Assembly (NCBI GenBank): GCA_023386235.1
Contig: JAEWKC010000021.1
Location: 1-64,000 of the forward strand
Length of the DNA: 64,000 nucleotides
From: Bacteroidota bacterium
Lineage (GTDB): Bacteria > Bacteroidota > Bacteroidia > Chitinophagales > Chitinophagaceae
Direction: 5' to 3'
Each line of letters starts with the position of its first letter. Within the stretch, counting starts at the first letter, position 1. The notes beneath the pieces are model-generated. The model was given only the letters and a program-made list of their open reading frames with translations. It did not search any database and had not been told where the DNA came from. This document shows positions 38,355 through 45,781 of this stretch, piece by piece. The translations under genes were made by a program, and so were the position numbers.

Positions 38355-38371
38355 TATCTTGTATAATACGG
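38355..38371 (-). promoter_or_regulatory. Weak third copy of the regulator-type motif
   Basis: TATCTTGTATAATACGG aligns without gaps to the motif segment TATGTTCTACAATACGA (39627-39643) with 12 of 17 positions the same. It lies about 150 bp before the sialidase start at 38208, immediately past the stop of the upstream sialidase. Chance similarity in AT-rich DNA is possible. Confidence 0.25.
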
Positions 38372-38372
38372 A

Positions 38373-39599
38373 TTAATTTTTTGGCTCCTTTTGATCTTTT
38401 ACAATCCATGCAATATTAAACTCATGAAAATCTATTGACCTATGGCTATTTGCGTTATCTTTCGTATTCTCGTTTATTTCAACCAGCGCACCTATGTGCC
38501 CGTTGTACATTTTTGCTAGCGAAGAATAACCTCCTTTGCCTTGGGTCTGAGCCTGAGGTTCAGATAATTCATCATAAAGCCTTCTATCTATAGGCCAGTT
38601 TCTACCTTCGTCATAGCTTATTCTTACCAGCATATTTCCTCTTGTAGTAGTGCTGGCTGAATTTAAAAACAATATTCTTCTGGGGTTTTCAGTACTATAC
38701 CTGATCATCGCGCCCTGACTTTTTGGGTCTATAAGAGCATTTACAGGCGTATAGTCTGAAAAAATTACCTCTATTTTTCCAAAGGACACCCATCTTCTTT
38801 TATTTTGCTCTTCCTTTTCCCATACATTTGTATTCGCCCGGTCATTTCTCATTAACCCGCCATTTACAAGTTCCACAATAGTTCCTTCGTTTGTGCCTCC
38901 AGGTAGTAATTTGTATTTCCAAGTAGCCCCATGATCATCGCTATAAATGTTTCTTCCGTTTGCAGGAATAATCAATCTACCGGTATTGCTGTATGCTGTT
39001 TGTATACCGTTTCCGGGTCCTATGGCGTCCCATGTATAATTTGGCGGTAACAAGCTATTGGTTTTATCTTCTGGTGTTGACCATGTAAGGCCATTATCAT
39101 CACTATGTGTAGAGAAAACTTTTCTGTCGCCCCATTTTTTGATAGAGCCGTTTGAGGTGTGCTCTTCTGCATTCCAAGATAAAAATAACCAAATGCGGCC
39201 GTTATTACCAACTGTAGAGTCATAGACGGCAGTGGGATTGCCCCAGGTTCCTCCGCCCTCAGATACCACAGTTCTAAGTGTTGACCAATTTTTGCTGTTA
39301 TCATCAGAATATTTATAAACTAAATCTATATCTCCAAAATCTCGATTATTTAATTTTCTCCCTTCGACAAAAGCGATAAGCCTTCCTGCTTTTCCTCTGA
39401 TAAGCGCAGGAATTCTAAAGCTATGATAACCATCCACTCCTCCTGTAAATATTTCTTTTCTAGTATAATATTGTTCTTCCTTTACAGGTGTAGGTTCAAT
39501 AGGTTCAGGGTTCGGATTAGGATTCTCTTTTTTAGAAGAACAAGCTATCATTAATATTGCGCAAGTTAGAATTAGCCCTTTTTTAAAATTATGTAACAT
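38373..39599 (-). CDS. GH33 exo-alpha-sialidase, lipoprotein with proline-rich linker
   Basis: 408 residues: lipobox Cys20 (LMIACSSKK), an Asn/Pro-rich linker (about 25-40), then the propeller. Arg62 in SFRIPAL, Asp in FGDIDLVY, Arg in LMRNDRANT, Arg in TTTRGNMLV, Tyr in GYSSLAK and Glu in ALVEIN give a complete active site. Asp-boxes include SDDNGLTW, SDDHGATW and SYDEGRNW. The linker and lipid anchor suggest surface display away from the membrane. It is the first enzyme gene after the regulator gene and carries the motif at 39617-39640 just upstream of its start, so it is the clearest predicted target of that regulator. Confidence 0.93.
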   Translation of the reverse strand: MLHNFKKGLILTCAILMIACSSKKENPNPNPEPIEPTPVKEEQYYTRKEIFTGGVDGYHSFRIPALIRGKAGRLIAFVEGRKLNNRDFGDIDLVYKYSDDNSKNWSTLRTVVSEGGGTWGNPTAVYDSTVGNNGRIWLFLSWNAEEHTSNGSIKKWGDRKVFSTHSDDNGLTWSTPEDKTNSLLPPNYTWDAIGPGNGIQTAYSNTGRLIIPANGRNIYSDDHGATWKYKLLPGGTNEGTIVELVNGGLMRNDRANTNVWEKEEQNKRRWVSFGKIEVIFSDYTPVNALIDPKSQGAMIRYSTENPRRILFLNSASTTTRGNMLVRISYDEGRNWPIDRRLYDELSEPQAQTQGKGGYSSLAKMYNGHIGALVEINENTKDNANSHRSIDFHEFNIAWIVKDQKEPKN

Positions 39600-39616
39600 A
39601 ATGATTTATTTAGCTT

Positions 39617-39640
39617 TAATGTTCTTATGTTCTACAATAC
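39617..39640 (-). promoter_or_regulatory. Candidate operator of the FadR/GntR regulator (sialidase promoter)
   Basis: Plus strand TAATGTTCTTAT followed by GTTCTACAATAC. It matches the motif before the regulator gene (40412-40435) at 20 of 24 positions without gaps. The core is near-palindromic (TGT-tc-TACA). It ends on the first base of a -7-like sequence (minus strand TACATTCG, 39640-39647), so a bound protein would cover the transcription start. That geometry fits repression. Confidence 0.65.
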
Positions 39641-39704
39641 GAATGTAAATAAGTTTATAATAAAATTAGCCAAACAAATAGATTTTAACTTTTAATTATG
39701 ATTT

Positions 39705-40412
39705 TTATTTTTTAATGCCCGTAAAAAAACTTTGGTCTATTACTCTATCGAAATGGGGCTTCAGGTGTTCATACATGCCGGTCTTGAACTCAGTTACACT
39801 TCCGTTTTTCAAAATCTCAACAAGATCTCTGTGGCCTACTTTTCCTTTTTTTCTTTCTAATTCATGGCTGATTACATAATCAAAAATAGGAAGTAGCATA
39901 TTTTGAAATCTTTTTAAGGTAATATTGCCTGTCATCTCGTAAAGCTTGCCGTGAAAATTTATTTCATTTTTAATTATAAAATCTTTGTCTGCATTCCTTT
40001 CACTAGCAGCAATTGCTTCTAGTATTTTAATGTCTGCATCATTTTTTCTTAAAAATAATAAGTCTGCCATGCCCATTTCTAAGACCAGGCGTAGTTCAAA
40101 AATGTCTTGTAATGTAGTAGTATCTATTATTAACGGGTCTAAAACTCTTTCCAAAGCTCCTAACACGTCGGGGTTCGACATAAACATACCTTTTTTCTTT
40201 TTGGTCTCGATCATACCTAACATCTTAAATCTACTTAAGGCCTCCCTCACTACGTTTCTACTCACTCCCAAAGCATCAGCAATTTCCATTTCCGTAGGCA
40301 ATGAATCTCCGGGCTTAAATTGCTTTACTTTAAAATATTCTCTTAGCTTAACTTCAACAACTTCTGCCATTGATAGCGTAGAGATTTTACCTAATTTTAT
40401 TGACTCTTTCAT
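39705..40412 (-). CDS. FadR-subfamily GntR transcriptional regulator, probable regulator of the sialic-acid locus
   Basis: 235 residues. N-terminal winged HTH (about 15-80) with the GntR signature KPGDSLPTEMEIADALGVSRNVVREALS, then an all-helical FCD ligand-binding domain (about 90-225) with the usual metal/ligand histidines in NFHGKLYEM, VGHRDLVEIL and YEHLKPH. Members bind small organic acids and mostly repress catabolic operons; E. coli NanR, the sialic-acid repressor, belongs to this family. It is the first gene on the strand of the sialic-acid locus, 105 bp before a sialidase, and the same motif precedes both genes. Sialic acid or ManNAc as effector is inference. Confidence 0.88.
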   Translation of the reverse strand: MKESIKLGKISTLSMAEVVEVKLREYFKVKQFKPGDSLPTEMEIADALGVSRNVVREALSRFKMLGMIETKKKKGMFMSNPDVLGALERVLDPLIIDTTTLQDIFELRLVLEMGMADLLFLRKNDADIKILEAIAASERNADKDFIIKNEINFHGKLYEMTGNITLKRFQNMLLPIFDYVISHELERKKGKVGHRDLVEILKNGSVTEFKTGMYEHLKPHFDRVIDQSFFTGIKK

Positions 40413-40435
40413 AATGTTGTTATGTAGTACAATGC
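40412..40435 (-). promoter_or_regulatory. Candidate autoregulatory operator of the FadR/GntR gene
   Basis: Plus strand TAATGTTGTTAT followed by GTAGTACAATGC. It abuts the start codon and contains a perfect TGTA-G-TACA palindrome. It is 20/24 identical to 39617-39640 and, as there, its last base is the first base of the -7 box. Confidence 0.65.
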
Positions 40436-40442
40436 AAAAATA
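40435..40442 (-). promoter_or_regulatory. Candidate -7 box of the FadR/GntR gene
   Basis: The minus strand reads TATTTTTG, matching TAnnTTTG, 22 bp before the ATG. No clear -33 box at standard spacing. The operator candidate lies directly downstream, over the expected start site. Confidence 0.45.
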
Positions 40443-40488
40443 ATGTTTTCAATCAGGCTTTTAAAAAAATCAAATTTGAAGGATACAT

Positions 40489-40523
40489 AAAAAGCCCTGA
40501 AACGTACTGTTTACAAGGCTTTC
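40489..40523 (-). terminator. Rho-independent terminator downstream of the tRNA
   Basis: On the minus strand GAAAGCC and GGGCTTTTT pair as the stem base and the inner TGTAAAC/GTTTCA segments extend it, ending in a run of T. It begins about 7 bp after the tRNA 3' end. Confidence 0.65.
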
Positions 40524-40529
40524 AGTTTG

Positions 40530-40603
40530 TGGGCCCACCTGGACTTGAACCAGGGACCACCTGATTATGAGTCAGGTGCTCTAACCAGCTGAGCTATAGG
40601 CCC
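40530..40603 (-). tRNA. tRNA with anticodon CAU, probably tRNA-Ile2 (lysidine-modified)
   Basis: A 74-nt cloverleaf on the minus strand. Acceptor GGGCCTA pairs with TGGGCCC, the D-arm is GCTCAGCTGGTTAGAGC, the anticodon stem CCTGA/TCAGG holds the loop CTCATAA, the T-arm is CCTGGTTCAAGTCCAGG and the discriminator is A. The terminal CCA is not encoded. CAU may be elongator Met or Ile2. The acceptor pairs C4-G69 and C5-G68 match known TilS recognition features of E. coli tRNA-Ile2 and differ from E. coli tRNA-Met, so Ile2 is preferred. It is not an initiator, since position 1 pairs with position 72. Confidence 0.93.
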
Positions 40604-40643
40604 GGAATCTTCAGAAAATTTATTCTTGCTAATTCGAGGACTG

Positions 40644-40651
40644 CAAAGTTA
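40644..40651 (-). promoter_or_regulatory. Candidate -7 box of the tRNA gene
   Basis: The minus strand reads TAACTTTG, an exact TAnnTTTG match, 40 bp before the tRNA 5' end. No standard -33 box is evident. Confidence 0.45.
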
Positions 40652-40699
40652 ATAAAAAAAATCAAATTAAATAATCTATTTTCGAACAAAATTTGAAGA

Positions 40700-41311
40700 A
40701 TGAACCACATAAAAAATATTATTTTCGACCTGGGAGGTGTATTTCTGGATGTTGACTATCATAAAACCAAATTGCAGTTTGAAGAGCTGGGTATTGAAGA
40801 CTTTGATAAATACTTTATGCAGCACCATTCCAATCCGCTGTTTGCCAATTTTGAAAAAGGATTAATATCTAACGAAGATTTTTTTGACGGCTTCAGAAAA
40901 GAAACCCATACCAGCTTTTCAGATGAGCAAATCACATTCGCATGGAATGCCATGCTCGGAGACTTTTTTCCTGATGCCGTTGATTGGCTTTTAACTATTA
41001 AGCACAAATATCGCGTATTCTTATTTTCTAATACAAATCAGGTTCATCACGATGCATTCATTCCTAAATTCTCTGAAAAGTATAACCTCTTTCTGGATGA
41101 TCTTTTCACTAAAGCCTATTACTCTCACAAACTGAATTTACGAAAACCCACCATCGAAAGCTTTCAAGCAATTATAAATGAACAGGGAATAATACCAAAT
41201 GAAACGCTTTTCATAGACGATACGGAAATAAATATAATAGGAGCAAAACAAGCAGGCCTAGAAGCTGTTTTTCTTAAAAAACCAATGAAAGTAAATGAGT
41301 TAGGGCTATAA
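40700..41311 (+). CDS. HAD-superfamily hydrolase (phosphatase-like)
   Basis: 203 residues, cytosolic. HAD motifs: I, FDLGGVFLDVD (nucleophile Asp11 and the Asp at +6); II, LFSNTN; III, Lys in LRKPTIESF; IV, FIDDTEINI. A helical cap domain lies at about 20-85. This is the YihX/HAD-IA-type group that dephosphorylates small phosphorylated sugars and similar metabolites; the substrate cannot be read from sequence. It converges with the small membrane-protein gene, the two coding ends overlapping by 6 bp. It does not appear to be part of either PUL. Confidence 0.9.
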   Translation: MNHIKNIIFDLGGVFLDVDYHKTKLQFEELGIEDFDKYFMQHHSNPLFANFEKGLISNEDFFDGFRKETHTSFSDEQITFAWNAMLGDFFPDAVDWLLTIKHKYRVFLFSNTNQVHHDAFIPKFSEKYNLFLDDLFTKAYYSHKLNLRKPTIESFQAIINEQGIIPNETLFIDDTEINIIGAKQAGLEAVFLKKPMKVNELGL

Positions 41312-41563
41312 AGGTTTGTCTTTGATTTCTTCAAACTCAATATACTCTCCCTTATCGGCATAAGAAGCTTCATCGGAAGATGTATCATTCACATGCACAG
41401 CAGTTTCGCCGGTTCTTCTCTGCCGGGCATATTCTGATTGCTGAGACTGCATTTCCTGCATTCTCCTCTTTATTTCAGATGTATTTCTTATTATAGGTAT
41501 TACGAAACGAACTGTAAATACATACAGAAAATAAAACAATATAGCTAAAAGTATATATGTCAT
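41306..41563 (-). CDS. Small DUF4834-like membrane protein
   Basis: 85 residues from the ATG at 41563; a GTG two codons upstream (41569) is also possible. One N-terminal membrane segment (about 3-25, YILLAILFYFLYVFTVRFVIP), then a charged Gln/Arg/Glu-rich cytosolic tail with the acidic end EYIEFEEIKDKPL. It resembles the DUF4834 family found across Bacteroidota, whose function is unknown. Its end overlaps the HAD gene by 6 bp, tail to tail. A TAnnTTTG-like sequence (41569-41576) lies too close to the ATG for a normal leader. Confidence 0.75.
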   Translation of the reverse strand: MTYILLAILFYFLYVFTVRFVIPIIRNTSEIKRRMQEMQSQQSEYARQRRTGETAVHVNDTSSDEASYADKGEYIEFEEIKDKPL

Positions 41564-41680
41564 ATACACAAAGATAATTTCTATTTTTTTAAAAAATACT
41601 TAATAACAAAGATTAACAAAAGCGTGCATCAAAATTATTTATTTTCGTTAATAGTTTTTAATGCAACATCTTCCTCGTAA

Positions 41681-43717
41681 ATGACACATAAAATAGTAGT
41701 TTTTCTTTTTTTACTCTTTGCTTCTCTTACAATATTTGCGCAGCAAAAAGATTCTTCTGCCTTAGAAGAAGTAACAGTTATTGGCTACCTGAACCGCCAG
41801 CCACTAATGGATGTAACCGGCGCTGCGGCGGTAATTGATTCAGTTCAAATGCAGCGACTCACTTCACACACATTGTTATCTGCTATGAATGCGCAGCCCG
41901 GCGTAAGAATGGAAGAGCGTACGCCCATGAGCTATCGCGTTTCTATAAGAGGGAGCTTATTGCGCTCGCCTTTTGGAGTAAGAAATGTAAAAATTTATTA
42001 TAAGGATTTTCCTTTAACAGACGCGTCGGGCAATACCTATTTTAATGTGCTCAGTCGCGCAGCAATTGAAAATATGGAAGTTTTGAAAGGCCCCGACGGA
42101 AGCCTGTTTGGCGCCAATTCGGGAGGAGTAATCATAGTAAACCCAGCTATTAGCACTTATCCTGATAAGTTAAAAGCCGAAATCAGAACAGGTTCCTTCG
42201 GGTTATTAGAAGAAAATTTTTTATTCAGAAAAAATACCGGTAAGCACAACTTACGTATAGCACATAGTTTTGAAAAAGCAGACAACTATCGAAACAACAG
42301 TAAAATAAAGAAATTGTATTTCGATGTAAATGAAAAATTTAATTATTCACCAAAAGGTGAATTAAGTTTTTTGGGTATTTTTTCTCATCTTGATTATCAA
42401 ACACCGGGAGGCCTTACCCTGCAACAATGGAAAGATAATTCCAGAGCATCTCGTCCAGCTACACCGGCAATGCCCGGCTCTGCCGAACAGAAAACCGGAA
42501 CCAACAATAAGTTTTATTTTGGAGGTATAAGCAATACCTATCGCATCAGCAATAATGTAGCACACACGGCATCCGTTTATACGGGTTATGCAGATTATCG
42601 CAATCTATTTATCACCAATTATGAAACAAGAGACGAGTTTACTTTTGGCTGGAGAACGTATTTTTCATTCAACAATAAAAATAAGAATAACATTAACTGG
42701 GAATACAATATCGGTGCAGAAGGAGCACAAACCAACGCTAAGATTGCCAATTACGATAACAATAAAGGAGAAGCAGGCAACGTTCAATCCAAGGCTGATA
42801 TCCATACCTTACAGCATTTTTATTTTAACCGATTAACTGTAGAACTTTTTGAAAAATTAAAATTGGAAGGCGGACTGAGCCTTAACCTTTACAAATATAT
42901 TTTCAAGGACGCCGATGCCTCAAACGCATTTAAAGCTCAATGGATGTCAAGGTTTACAGCTAATTACAAGATCAATCAAAACTTTAATTGGCGCGCAACC
43001 GTAAGTAAAGGTTATTCGGCACCAACAACAGCAGAAATAAGACCTTCAGACAATAAAATATACACTACACTACAGCCAGAGATAGGTTGGAATTATGAAA
43101 CGGGGTTCAGGCTCAATATCATTGACAGAAAATTGTTTTTTGATGCTTCTGTGTTTCATTTTAATCTGCTTGACGCCATTGTAAGACAAACCAATGATGC
43201 AGGAACAGAGTATTTTGTAAATGCAGGTAAAACCAAGCAGACGGGAATAGAGTTTCTAACAGAGTATAAAATTATTTCACCAGAGAATGAATTATTTATT
43301 CGCAAATTGAATATTAGAACCAGTCTCACAAAAAACTTTTTCTATTTTGACACATACACTTATGACGGCAATGACTTTTCCGGCAATAAGATAACCGGCG
43401 TTCCGGATATTATGTGGGCAAACAATTTGTATATAGAGTTTCCTCTTAAGTTTTCAACATCTGCTTTTCATAATTATACTTCTGCTCTTCCTCTGAACGA
43501 TGCAAATACAGTTTACACAGACCCTTACAACCTTGTGCAGGTAAAGCTTTCAAAAGAATTTGAACTAAACAGATTTACGCTTATGCTAAATGCAGGCGTA
43601 GATAATTTACTCAATGCCCGCTACAGTTTAGGAAACGATCTAAACGCTTTTGGAGCACGATATTACAACCCTGCTGCCGAAAGAAATTATTGGATGGGAG
43701 TGGCAGTTAAATTATAA
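41681..43717 (+). CDS. TonB-dependent outer-membrane receptor (not SusC type)
   Basis: 678 residues: signal peptide (about 1-21, LTIFAQ), plug (about 30-150, with EVTVIGYLNRQPLMDVTGAAAVID, SIRGSLLRSPFGVRNVKIYYKDFPLTDASG and a VLKGPDGSLFGANSGG segment) and a 22-strand-type barrel ending MGVAVKL. The length and lack of a SusD neighbour point to a siderophore, metal or small-cofactor receptor rather than a glycan importer. The ligand is unknown. It is monocistronic, with a strong hairpin terminator immediately after the stop. No iron-box-like sequence was recognised upstream. Confidence 0.9.
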   Translation: MTHKIVVFLFLLFASLTIFAQQKDSSALEEVTVIGYLNRQPLMDVTGAAAVIDSVQMQRLTSHTLLSAMNAQPGVRMEERTPMSYRVSIRGSLLRSPFGVRNVKIYYKDFPLTDASGNTYFNVLSRAAIENMEVLKGPDGSLFGANSGGVIIVNPAISTYPDKLKAEIRTGSFGLLEENFLFRKNTGKHNLRIAHSFEKADNYRNNSKIKKLYFDVNEKFNYSPKGELSFLGIFSHLDYQTPGGLTLQQWKDNSRASRPATPAMPGSAEQKTGTNNKFYFGGISNTYRISNNVAHTASVYTGYADYRNLFITNYETRDEFTFGWRTYFSFNNKNKNNINWEYNIGAEGAQTNAKIANYDNNKGEAGNVQSKADIHTLQHFYFNRLTVELFEKLKLEGGLSLNLYKYIFKDADASNAFKAQWMSRFTANYKINQNFNWRATVSKGYSAPTTAEIRPSDNKIYTTLQPEIGWNYETGFRLNIIDRKLFFDASVFHFNLLDAIVRQTNDAGTEYFVNAGKTKQTGIEFLTEYKIISPENELFIRKLNIRTSLTKNFFYFDTYTYDGNDFSGNKITGVPDIMWANNLYIEFPLKFSTSAFHNYTSALPLNDANTVYTDPYNLVQVKLSKEFELNRFTLMLNAGVDNLLNARYSLGNDLNAFGARYYNPAAERNYWMGVAVKL

Positions 43718-43749
43718 AAGCCGCTTTTGATATTTTCAAAGCGGCTTTT
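43716..43749. terminator. Bidirectional terminator between the TonB receptor and GH16 genes
   Basis: AAAAGCCGCTTT (43716-43727) and AAAGCGGCTTTT (43738-43749) form perfect 12-bp arms around a 10-nt loop, flanked by T-rich or A-rich ends in both directions. It serves the plus-strand receptor gene and the minus-strand GH16 gene, which converge here. Confidence 0.85.
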
Positions 43750-43766
43750 ATTTGTTGTAAAAATAT

Positions 43767-44810
43767 TTATTGATATACCCTCACATAATCTACTTCTAAG
43801 GTTGCTTTTTCAAATGCCGGATCTAAAGTTCCTCCAAAATTTCCGCCCAAAGCCATATTTAAAATGATAAAAAATTTATTGTTGAAAGGTAAAGACTGTT
43901 TATTAACAAGAGAGTGTATCAGTTTCCCATCAACAGATATTTTTAATATCTCTGCACTCCACTCCAATGTGAAAAGATGGAATTGAGAGGTAGGATTTTC
44001 AATTTTTAATTTGTTACCATCAGCATTCCCTCCATGCTTTTCAGGGTAATGAAAAGTTGCATACATATTTTCAGGGTCACGAGTCAAATATTCCATGATA
44101 TCTATTTCTCCGCATGCCGGCCAGCCTACAGTTGTAATGTTACTGCCAAGCATCCAGGTAGCAGGCCAAATACCATTTACTCCCGAAGGAACTTTCGCTC
44201 TTATTTCTACTTTGCCATAAGTAAAATCAAATTTCCCTTGTGTTTTAATTCTTGCTGAAGTATAGTTGCTGCCGCTGTAAGCCTCTTTTTTGCCTACAAT
44301 CTTCAATGTACCGTCAGAAACAAACGCATTCTCAAGTCTGTTAGTGTAATATTGCAATTCATTGTTTCCCCAGCCCCATTCACCATTACCAATATCATAC
44401 ACCCACTTTCCGGGATCGGGCACTCCATTACCATTAAACTCATCGGACCAAACTAATGCTAAATTGCGCGTGACAGCTATTTCTATTGATTTAGAGATAG
44501 CATTACCGCTTGTATTTTTAGCTTTTACAGTAACCGTATAGTTGCCGGAAGAGGGATACACATACGTAACCTTTCCTGTTGAAGAGTTTTCGTGTTTTCC
44601 ATTTCCAAAATCAAATTCGTAAGAGCTGGCATTATCAGCAGTTGCTATAAAATCTACGCTGCCATTATTGGTTGAGTTTACTGTTGCTGTCAATATTAGA
44701 TTTGAAGGCTTCCCATCATTTTTTGGAACACTTTTAGAACTGCATCCATATGCTATGAGACCACAAATCATTATAAAAGAAAAGGAAAGGGATAGAGATT
44801 TTATATTCAT
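43767..44810 (-). CDS. GH16 endo-beta-glucanase (laminarinase-like) lipoprotein with PKD domain
   Basis: 347 residues: lipobox Cys23 (YGCSSK), a PKD domain (about 35-112, with YEFDFGNG and YVYPSSGNYTVTVKA) and a GH16 jelly roll (about 115-347). The catalytic motif is EIDIMEY: Glu235 nucleophile, Asp237, Glu240 acid/base. WSDEFNG at the start and WPATWMLG are standard GH16 features. The extra-residue motif (E-x-D-x-x-E) is the laminarinase/beta-1,3-glucanase type rather than the lichenase type. As the only enzyme of this PUL, it likely makes the surface cut in a beta-1,3- or mixed-linkage glucan. Last gene of the operon, followed by a strong terminator. Confidence 0.93.
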   Translation of the reverse strand: MNIKSLSLSFSFIMICGLIAYGCSSKSVPKNDGKPSNLILTATVNSTNNGSVDFIATADNASSYEFDFGNGKHENSSTGKVTYVYPSSGNYTVTVKAKNTSGNAISKSIEIAVTRNLALVWSDEFNGNGVPDPGKWVYDIGNGEWGWGNNELQYYTNRLENAFVSDGTLKIVGKKEAYSGSNYTSARIKTQGKFDFTYGKVEIRAKVPSGVNGIWPATWMLGSNITTVGWPACGEIDIMEYLTRDPENMYATFHYPEKHGGNADGNKLKIENPTSQFHLFTLEWSAEILKISVDGKLIHSLVNKQSLPFNNKFFIILNMALGGNFGGTLDPAFEKATLEVDYVRVYQ

Positions 44811-44880
44811 TTTTTAATATTTTATTGATTAATATTTAGCATGATAGAAATTGTGTATTTCCATCATGCTATAAAAATAT

Positions 44881-45762
44881 TTATTCTTTTGCTTTAATTT
44901 TTACAAACCAGGCGTTTCCATCTTGACCTACAGTCTTTAAAGACATATTAGATGCCGATCTGCTCAAAACCTGAAATTTATGACCTCCTACGTATATCCC
45001 CATATGTCCTTTACGAGAAAAAACAATATACTCTACAGTTCCGCCATCACCATCATAGCTAAATGATTCTGTATAATTCGCTGCTGTATTTCCTTCCAAC
45101 GTAAAGTCTCCTGAGCCTGAAAGCGCAGGATCAAAAATTGTCATGTATTCTTTTTTACCGTATATAGAATTATGCGTAGTGTGCGTAAATGTTTTGGTAG
45201 ATGTAAAAGTGTATTCATCATCATAAATACCTAAGCCTGCTTTATCTTTCGGAGGTGCAGCCCACCAAATTGGTTCAGAACCATCAGCCGGACCTACGCC
45301 AAAATGTGCTGCTGCCATTGAATCTATCACCCATGTTTTAGAGCTATTTCCTGTAAGCTGAGTAACCAGTTCTGCATTAGCAACAAAATCTCTTCTCACC
45401 GTTATTTTCTGAGAAGAAGAACTGGAAATACCTCCTCTTCCAAAAGTTGTAACCGTTACAATAAAGTCTTGTATGCCGGTATGCTTATATCCATATTTTG
45501 AAGAATTAGCCGATTTGGTAGAGTCTGGCAAACCATCGCCATAATCAAATCTGTAATTAATTGCATTTTCCGAATTAGCGGTTATAATGATATTTCCGCT
45601 GCCATCGCCATAAGGCATTTGAGTAGATTGCCCTACAATTTGTATGTTCAACTCTGGCTTACCAGGCGCAGCAAGTTCACCAAATGTAGCATCATCTTTT
45701 TTGCATCCTATCATCAATACTGATAAGAGAAGCAGTTGCGAAATTGTTTTTATATATTTCAT
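44881..45762 (-). CDS. PKD-domain lipoprotein, probable surface glycan-binding protein
   Basis: 293 residues from the ATG at 45762, chosen because it opens onto a lipoprotein signal with Cys20 (LMIGCKKDDATFGEL). The longer frame adds 13 residues without signal character. A PKD-like domain lies at about 35-120 (YRFDYGDGLPDSTKSAN, FIVTVTTFGRGG). The C-terminal half (about 125-293) has NSSKTWVIDSMAAAHFGVGP, WWAAPP and a beta-rich remainder of a type often seen next to GH16 enzymes in Bacteroidota PULs. No glycosidase motif is visible. It follows the binding protein at 45782 by 19 bp and precedes GH16 by 70 bp. A role in holding glucan at the surface is inferred. Confidence 0.78.
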   Translation of the reverse strand: MKYIKTISQLLLLSVLMIGCKKDDATFGELAAPGKPELNIQIVGQSTQMPYGDGSGNIIITANSENAINYRFDYGDGLPDSTKSANSSKYGYKHTGIQDFIVTVTTFGRGGISSSSSQKITVRRDFVANAELVTQLTGNSSKTWVIDSMAAAHFGVGPADGSEPIWWAAPPKDKAGLGIYDDEYTFTSTKTFTHTTHNSIYGKKEYMTIFDPALSGSGDFTLEGNTAANYTESFSYDGDGGTVEYIVFSRKGHMGIYVGGHKFQVLSRSASNMSLKTVGQDGNAWFVKIKAKE

Positions 45763-45781
45763 TATTATCTTTTTTAAATTT

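Noticed and set aside
39985..40443. 152-codon open frame opposite the FadR/GntR gene
   Set aside because: Antisense shadow of a clear GntR regulator; it also runs through the promoter region.
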